From Rhodospirillales bacterium (GTDB lineage: Bacteria; Pseudomonadota; Alphaproteobacteria; CACIAM-22H2), in contig CANFCX010000015.1 of NCBI GenBank assembly GCA_947445225.1, positions 1 through 34,119 on the forward strand: a stretch of DNA of 34,119 nt. The letters are read 5' to 3'. The translations under genes were made by a program, and so were the position numbers. Under the pieces are notes generated by a model, which made no database searches, was not told the origin of the DNA, and saw only the letters and a program-made list of their open reading frames with translations. Below, one piece after another: positions 28,713-34,119 of the stretch (its first letter is position 1; each line of letters begins with the position of its first letter).

Positions 28713-31700
28713 TTATTCGGCCGCCCGAAGGCGTATTTGTTCGCCGGCCCGGAGGTCGACCGAAACCAGTTGCGATATGCCGCGTTCGACCATGGTCACG
28801 CCGTACAGCCGGTCCATGCGCGCCATGGTCAGCCGGTGATGGGTGATAAGCAGGAAACGCGTGCCGGTGGCGCGCGAGATTTCGTCCAACATCGTGCAAA
28901 ACCGATCGACATTGGCGTCGTCGAGCGGCGCATCAACTTCGTCCAGCACGCAAATCGGCGCCGGATTGGCGAGGAACACCGCAAACAGCAGCGATAGAGC
29001 GGTCAGCGCCTGTTCGCCGCCGGAAAGCAAGGACAGAACCTGCAACCGCTTGCCGGGCGGGCTCGCCATGACCTCGAGCCCGGCATCGAGCGGGTCCTCC
29101 GCCTCGGTCAGCGTCAGATGCGCGCGGCCGCCGCCGAACAGGCGCACGAACAAGTCCTGGAAGTGGCGATTAACGGCCTCAAAGGCCACAATGAGCCTTT
29201 CCCGGCCCTCGCGGCTGAGGCTGGAGATTCCCTGGCGCAGACGGGCAATGGCCGTCAGCAAATCGGCTTTCTCCGATTGCAGCGATCCGATCTGCGCTTC
29301 AAGCTCGGCGGCTTCTTGCTCGGCGCGAAGATTGACCGGCCCCATGCCGTCGCGTTCCTTCAGCAACCGATCGAGACGTATTTCGGCCTGGCCGATTCCT
29401 CGCTCCTCGCCGGGTTCGATGTCGGCGATTTCGGCCGCGATTTCGGGGCTGACGTCGAGCCGCTCCCGAATACGCGCCTCCAGTGCCTCGCGCGCCTGCC
29501 GGGCCTGGGCCAGCGCGGACTCCACGCGCACGCGGTCCTCGCGCGCCTCGATCAATTTCGCTTCGATGGCCTTCAGCCGGCGCTCGGTCTCCGCAACACG
29601 TGTTTCCGCCTCGGCGAGCCGGTCGGCGGCCAGCCGCCGCGCTCCCTCCGCCGTCTGGGTGTGGTCCAGCAGGATCCGGCGCTCGGCCAGGATCGCGGCC
29701 GGCCGTTCCGCCAAGGTCTGGCGGTCGTCCTGTTCGGCCTGACGGCGTTCACCGAGTGCGGCCAATTGCCGCGCCGATGCGGATTCACGCTCCCGCCAAG
29801 CAGATTTTTCGCTCTCGACCGCCGCCAGGCGCGCCTGCCGGGCGGCCGTCTCGCGACGCAGGCGATCAAGGATGTCGCGCCGTTCGCCGCAGACCAGGCG
29901 CGCTTCGACTGTCGCGGCCTTGGCTTGCGCCAGGCGCGCGCGCAACATGACCGGATCTTGGGCCTCGGCGAGGGCGGTTCGGCTCGTATCAAGACGGCGT
30001 TCGACCTCCGCCAGATCCGCGGCGATACGTTCGCCGGCCGCGGCAAGCACCGCCAGCCGGGCCAAGTTCGCGGCGCCGCGCCGGGCAAGCTCGGCCTCGG
30101 CTGCCTTGGCTGCCGCCACATCGGCAAGCGCCTGAGCCATCTTCCGGCGAGCGTCGCCATCACGCGAAGCGGCCATCTGCGCCGCGGCATCGGCATCGGC
30201 GAGCGTTTGACGCGCGGCATGTGCGATCGATTCGGCTCCCAAACGCGCTTCCTGCAGCGCCGCGAGGCGATTGCGTTGCGCGAGGCGCATGGCCGCCGCC
30301 GTCGGCGCTCCGGCCGCGATCGCGAAGCCATCCCAACGCCACAAAGCCCCGGCGCGGGTGACCAAACGCTGGCCCGGACGCAAGCTGGGCCACAGCGCCG
30401 CGCCGTCAACCCCATCGGGCACGACACCGATCTGCGACAGACGCCGATCAAGGGCGCTCGGGGCACGAACGAATCGCGCCAACGATTCCACACCCGCCGG
30501 CAGAGCTTGACCTTCGGTCAGCGGCGGCATGGCACGCCAGAACATCGGTGCGGCCTCATCGGTCGCCGCATTCAAATCGTCGCCGAGAGCGACGCCGAGG
30601 GCGACCTCATAACCCGCATCGACGGAGAGGCGATCGAGCATGCCGGGAAATTCACCCGCCGGGCCGGGGTCGAGAATTTCGGTCAACGCCCGAATTTCGG
30701 CCGCAAGCTGAGCCGCCGGCGTTTCGGCGTCGTGGGCGGCCGCGCGCGCGGACTCGCGCGCCTTTTCCGCGCTGTCGCGCGCCACGGCCGCGTCTTCGGC
30801 CGCAACCCGCGCCGCGATTTGGGCGGTCTCCGCCAACCGCACGGCCTCAACCGCCCGATCGCTGCCGGATTCGATGGCCGCGGCCTCGACACTGGATTTT
30901 TCCCGAGCGACCTCGGCCGCTTCACCGGTCAGCCGCGCGCGCCTCGCTTCGGCCTCGGAAATGGCGCGCGCCAGGGCCGCACGTTCAGCTTCGACCGCGG
31001 CCACGTTGGCGGTGATCTCACCCAGGGCCGCTTCGGCGATTCCGAGCGCGCCGTCCGCTTCTTCCAGGACGGCGGCGGCGGCCGCTTCCAATGCGGCGGC
31101 GCCGGTCTCGGCCGCGGCCAACGCCGCGGCTTCGCTATCGAGCCGGCGCAGAGCCTCCGCCGCATCGGACGCCAAGCGGGTCTCGCGTTCGATGTCGCCG
31201 GCGAGTTGGGCGAGACGGGTTTCGACCTGCGCCAAAGCCGCGCTGGCGCGCCTTTCCTCCGCCGCCAAGGTTTCGGCGGAAGCGGCAAGGCGGGCGAGTT
31301 GGGCAGCGGCCTCGGCCTCGGCCTGCCGCAAGGGCGGCAACGAGGCGGCCGATTCGGCTTGTTCGGTCGATGCCGCGGCAGCTTGTCCGGTGATATCGGC
31401 GACGCGGACCTCCGCCGCCCGCAATCCTTCTTCCGCCGTTTCCACCGCGATGCCGGCCTCGATCCAGCGGAGATGCAGGACGAGTGCTTCGGCCTTGCGG
31501 ATGCGATCGCTGATGCTGCGATAACGAGCGGCCTGCCGCGCCTGGCGCTTCAGCCCCTGCAATTGGGTATCCAGCGTGATCAGAACGTCGTCGAGGCGCG
31601 CCAGATTGGCTTCCGCCGCCTTCAATTTCAGTTCGGCCTCGTGACGTCGCGAACGCAGCCCGGTGATTCCCGCCGCTTCTTCAAGCAGGGCGCGGCGGTC

Positions 31701-32174
31701 GCTCGGTTTGGCGTTGATGATGGCGCCGATTCGGCCCTGGCTAACCAGGGCTGGCGAATGCGCGCCGCTGGCGGCATCGGCGAACAGAAGCTGCACATCG
31801 CGGGCGCGCACTTCGCGGCCGTTGACGCGATAGGCCGACCCCGAGCCGCGTTCGATGCGGCGGACGACCTCGATCTCGATCTGATCGTTAAGCGCGGCCG
31901 GCGCCTTGCGGTCGTGGTTGTCGATCAGCAGGGAGACTTCGGCGAGATTGCGGGCCGGCCGGCCGAGCGTTCCATTGAAGATGACGTCGTCCATTTCGCC
32001 GCCGCGCATCTGGCGCGCCGACGTTTCGCCCATGACCCAACGCAGGGCCTCGACCAGATTCGATTTGCCGCAGCCATTTGGCCCCACGATACCGGTGAGG
32101 CCGGGCTCGATAACCAACTCCGTCGGTTCGACGAAAGACTTGAAGCCTGCGAGTCTAAGTTTGGCGAATTGCAC
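28713..32174 (-). CDS. smc: Chromosome segregation protein SMC
   Basis: LRLAGFKSFVEPTELVIEPGLTGIVGPNGCGKSNLVEALRWVMGE, LSGGEQALTALSLLFAVF, ICVLDEVDAPLDDANVDRF; 1153 aa. Confidence 0.97.
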   Translation of the reverse strand: MQFAKLRLAGFKSFVEPTELVIEPGLTGIVGPNGCGKSNLVEALRWVMGETSARQMRGGEMDDVIFNGTLGRPARNLAEVSLLIDNHDRKAPAALNDQIEIEVVRRIERGSGSAYRVNGREVRARDVQLLFADAASGAHSPALVSQGRIGAIINAKPSDRRALLEEAAGITGLRSRRHEAELKLKAAEANLARLDDVLITLDTQLQGLKRQARQAARYRSISDRIRKAEALVLHLRWIEAGIAVETAEEGLRAAEVRVADITGQAAAASTEQAESAASLPPLRQAEAEAAAQLARLAASAETLAAEERRASAALAQVETRLAQLAGDIERETRLASDAAEALRRLDSEAAALAAAETGAAALEAAAAAVLEEADGALGIAEAALGEITANVAAVEAERAALARAISEAEARRARLTGEAAEVAREKSSVEAAAIESGSDRAVEAVRLAETAQIAARVAAEDAAVARDSAEKARESARAAAHDAETPAAQLAAEIRALTEILDPGPAGEFPGMLDRLSVDAGYEVALGVALGDDLNAATDEAAPMFWRAMPPLTEGQALPAGVESLARFVRAPSALDRRLSQIGVVPDGVDGAALWPSLRPGQRLVTRAGALWRWDGFAIAAGAPTAAAMRLAQRNRLAALQEARLGAESIAHAARQTLADADAAAQMAASRDGDARRKMAQALADVAAAKAAEAELARRGAANLARLAVLAAAGERIAADLAEVERRLDTSRTALAEAQDPVMLRARLAQAKAATVEARLVCGERRDILDRLRRETAARQARLAAVESEKSAWRERESASARQLAALGERRQAEQDDRQTLAERPAAILAERRILLDHTQTAEGARRLAADRLAEAETRVAETERRLKAIEAKLIEAREDRVRVESALAQARQAREALEARIRERLDVSPEIAAEIADIEPGEERGIGQAEIRLDRLLKERDGMGPVNLRAEQEAAELEAQIGSLQSEKADLLTAIARLRQGISSLSREGRERLIVAFEAVNRHFQDLFVRLFGGGRAHLTLTEAEDPLDAGLEVMASPPGKRLQVLSLLSGGEQALTALSLLFAVFLANPAPICVLDEVDAPLDDANVDRFCTMLDEISRATGTRFLLITHHRLTMARMDRLYGVTMVERGISQLVSVDLRAGEQIRLRAAE

Positions 32175-32209
32175 GAGACGCTGGATCCGACCTTGGCCGC
32201 TTCAACCGT

Positions 32210-32914
32210 TCACTTGAGCAGCGGCTTGATGATGGTTTCGAGTTCTTCAAAAGACCGCGCGCCCGGATATTTCACGCCATTGACGAACAAAGTCGGCGTC
32301 GAACTTACCTGCAGGTCGCTTTCCGCTTCCATGCTGCGGGCCAGTATGAGATTCAGCCCGCCTTCATCCTTTAGGCAGGTGTCGATCTGGCCGTCGCCCA
32401 TGCCGGCAAGCCGCCCGATTTGGGCAAGCGCGCGTAACGGGTTCGAAGACCGCGCCCAGTTGGCCTGGCTCCCGAACATCGCCTCCAACATGGGGAAATA
32501 GCGATCCGTCGGCGCACACCGGGCCAGCATCGCCGCCCGCAGCGCCAACCCGTCAAGCGGGAAATCCCGGTAAACCAGCTTCGCCTGGCCGGACTCGATA
32601 TAGGTCGCCTTCAATTTCGGCAGTGTTGTTGCGTGAAAGGCGGCGCAATGCGGGCAGGTCAGGGACGCATATTCGATGATGGTCACGGGTGCATCGCGTT
32701 TTCCGAGCACTCTGTCATCCTCGGTTACCGCGAGGATACCAGTCTCCGGGGCACGCGCGGGCGCCGCGGTCTGTGCGTTCGCCGACTGCACGCCGACCGA
32801 CGACGCTGCCGCGGTGGACTCGGTGTCGATGCCCGGCTTTTGGGCTTCGAGAACGAAATAGCTCGCCGCCAAAATGGCGGCCAGAGCTATAGCAGCAAAC
32901 GAGATATTACGCAT
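32210..32914 (-). CDS. DsbA-family thiol:disulfide protein with N-terminal anchor/signal
   Basis: ITIIEYASLTCPHCAAFH (CPHC), VSSTPTLFVNGVKYPGARSFEELE. Confidence 0.92.
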   Translation of the reverse strand: MRNISFAAIALAAILAASYFVLEAQKPGIDTESTAAASSVGVQSANAQTAAPARAPETGILAVTEDDRVLGKRDAPVTIIEYASLTCPHCAAFHATTLPKLKATYIESGQAKLVYRDFPLDGLALRAAMLARCAPTDRYFPMLEAMFGSQANWARSSNPLRALAQIGRLAGMGDGQIDTCLKDEGGLNLILARSMEAESDLQVSSTPTLFVNGVKYPGARSFEELETIIKPLLK

Positions 32915-32941
32915 GATCGCCCAGCGACCCCCTATATCTAG

Positions 32942-32978
32942 TGATACTAGCGGTCAGACGGTGACCGCTCAAGTATCA
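32942..32978 (-). promoter_or_regulatory. Strong hairpin between the DUF721 gene and the DsbA-like gene
   Basis: tgatact+agcggtca / tgaccgct (2-nt bulge) agtatca, 15 bp paired, loop gacgg. Confidence 0.65.
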
Positions 32979-33478
32979 TTTCCATGATCCGTGGACCCGT
33001 CTCCACTCGCCAGCGAATGCCCAAACCTCGCGAGTGCCGCGCGGAGTTCGGGGTCGGTTATCGTCTCGACACTGTTGGCGATTTTCGCCTGTTCTTCGGC
33101 ACCGATCGGCCTGGAGCCCCTTGCCTTCTTCGGCGGGGCCAACGGGGCCTGCCTTATTCTCAAACCATCGACAGCCCGATAGCCAAAATGACCGTTGATC
33201 CGTTCGATGATGTGTTCGGAAAGATGTTGTACTTCGATGGAAACGGCACCCGCCACTCGAAGATAAAGTATGCGCTCCTCGCCGGCCGCCGACTGCCCGC
33301 TGACCAGTTTTTCCGGCTGACAGAGCAGAGCGAGGTCATGGCCGACGATCGCCTCCCAATCGGTGAGGAAAGCAGCATGCGCCAAGCCTCGGCGGCGCAA
33401 GGCGGCCTTCGTCACTTTCGGCAGCGTCGCCGCCAATGCCAGTGGGCCCGTTGCGACCACCGCCTTCGCTCCGTCCAT
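32969..33478 (-). CDS. DUF721 domain protein (DciA-like); longer GTG start at 33541 also possible
   Basis: LRRRGLAHAAFLTDWEAIVGHDLALLCQPEKL...LYLRVAGAVSIEVQHLSEHIIERINGHFGYRAVDGLRI; located next to mutY. Confidence 0.85.
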   Translation of the reverse strand: MDGAKAVVATGPLALAATLPKVTKAALRRRGLAHAAFLTDWEAIVGHDLALLCQPEKLVSGQSAAGEERILYLRVAGAVSIEVQHLSEHIIERINGHFGYRAVDGLRIRQAPLAPPKKARGSRPIGAEEQAKIANSVETITDPELRAALARFGHSLASGDGSTDHGNDT

Positions 33479-33543
33479 TTGTTCGATGGCTTCATGATAC
33501 GTTTCCGGCGTGGGTGGAACAACCCGAACGCGACGACGCACGA

Positions 33544-33973
33544 ATGAGTGATCGACGCCCGCCGAATGCCGCCCGCAGGGCGCGTCTTCTACTTGCCTGG
33601 TTCGACCGTTAGCGCCGCGAACTGCCCTGGCGGGCGGGGCCGGGTATGCGGCCCGATCCTTACCGGGTCTGGCTCAGCGAAATCATGCTCCAGCAGACCA
33701 CGGTCGCGACGGTCGGGCCCTATTTTCATCGGTTCATCGAGCGCTGGCCGAATGTCGAGGCCCTCGCGCGAGCACCGCTCGATGACATTCTCCATGTTTG
33801 GCAGGGCCTGGGTTACTACGCTCGCGCCCGCAATCTGCACCGCTGTGCCCGCGAGATCGTCGAGCGTCGGGGCGGCGTCTTTCCCGAAAACGAGGCGGCG
33901 CTGCGCGAATTGCCGGGAATAGGCCCATACACCGCCGCGGCGATTGCCGCGATTGCCTTCGACCTGCCGGCGA
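33544..33973 (+). pseudogene. mutY: A/G-specific adenine glycosylase, in-frame amber codon and 3' IS truncation
   Basis: Frame from ATG 33544: [60 protein letters not shown]...LPGIGPYTAAAIAAIAFDLPAT then IS sequence; TAG at 33610-33612. Confidence 0.88.
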
Positions 33974-34119
33974 CGAGCTATGCGCGGAAGTTGGTGACGG
34001 CGTGACGGGGTAAGGCGGCGTATCGTGGGGGTGTTCGACGCCTCCACTTCTCCAGCAAAGGAGTGATACGCCGTGACCGACAATAGCATCCTCAAGTTCA
34101 CCCAGCCAGGGACGTTCAC
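33974..34119 (+). mobile_element. 5' end of an IS256/mutator-family insertion sequence (right copy, partial at contig edge)
   Basis: Inverted copy of 3-148; begins cgagctatgcgcggaagttgg..., contains the GTG-started transposase N-terminus. Confidence 0.75.
34073..34119 (+). CDS. IS256-family transposase, N-terminal fragment (runs off contig)
   Basis: GTG ACC GAC AAT AGC ATC CTC AAG TTC ACC CAG CCA GGG ACG TTC = VTDNSILKFTQPGTF; RBS AAAGGAG at 34057-34063. Confidence 0.6.
   Translation, partial: MTDNSILKFTQPGTF

Noticed and set aside
29118-32501. 1127-aa plus-strand ORF
   Set aside because: Entirely antisense to smc with its strong SMC motifs; R/G-rich product typical of antisense frames in GC-rich coiled-coil genes
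3-34119. Composite transposon carrying the whole segment
   Set aside because: The cargo is core housekeeping genes in typical alphaproteobacterial synteny, and the flanking genes look disrupted in place; an assembly break at multicopy IS is simpler

Overview
The window is a GC-rich, alphaproteobacterial-type chromosomal segment, mostly conserved core genes. Both ends are a near-identical 146-bp inverted repeat (3-148 and 33974-34119). It carries the 5' end of what looks like an IS256/mutator-family transposase, reading outward at each end. One copy truncates a SAM-dependent methyltransferase (left) and the other truncates mutY (right). Between them: GlxA/AraC regulator, pirin, pentapeptide-repeat protein, tRNA-Arg(CCT), ABC-F ATPase, methyltransferase, PL5 alginate-lyase-like protein, sdhCDAB with a toxin-antitoxin remnant between sdhA and sdhB, argH-lipoprotein-lysA-TIGR02302, CpdR-like regulator, zinc-ribbon protein, ftsEX-gmhB-ydcF-plsC, class II RNR nrdJ, HigBA-like TA, atpI-B-E-b'-b, smc, DsbA-like, DUF721/DciA-like and mutY. 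I did not find a convincing novel multi-gene system. The best second-look items are the YgiT/DUF4258 module inside the sdh operon, the lyase gene behind sdhB with its signal peptide in a different frame, the mutY amber codon plus IS truncation, the IS-bounded contig ends, and several hairpins or inverted repeats at gene starts. All identifications are by reading the sequence; no searches were run.
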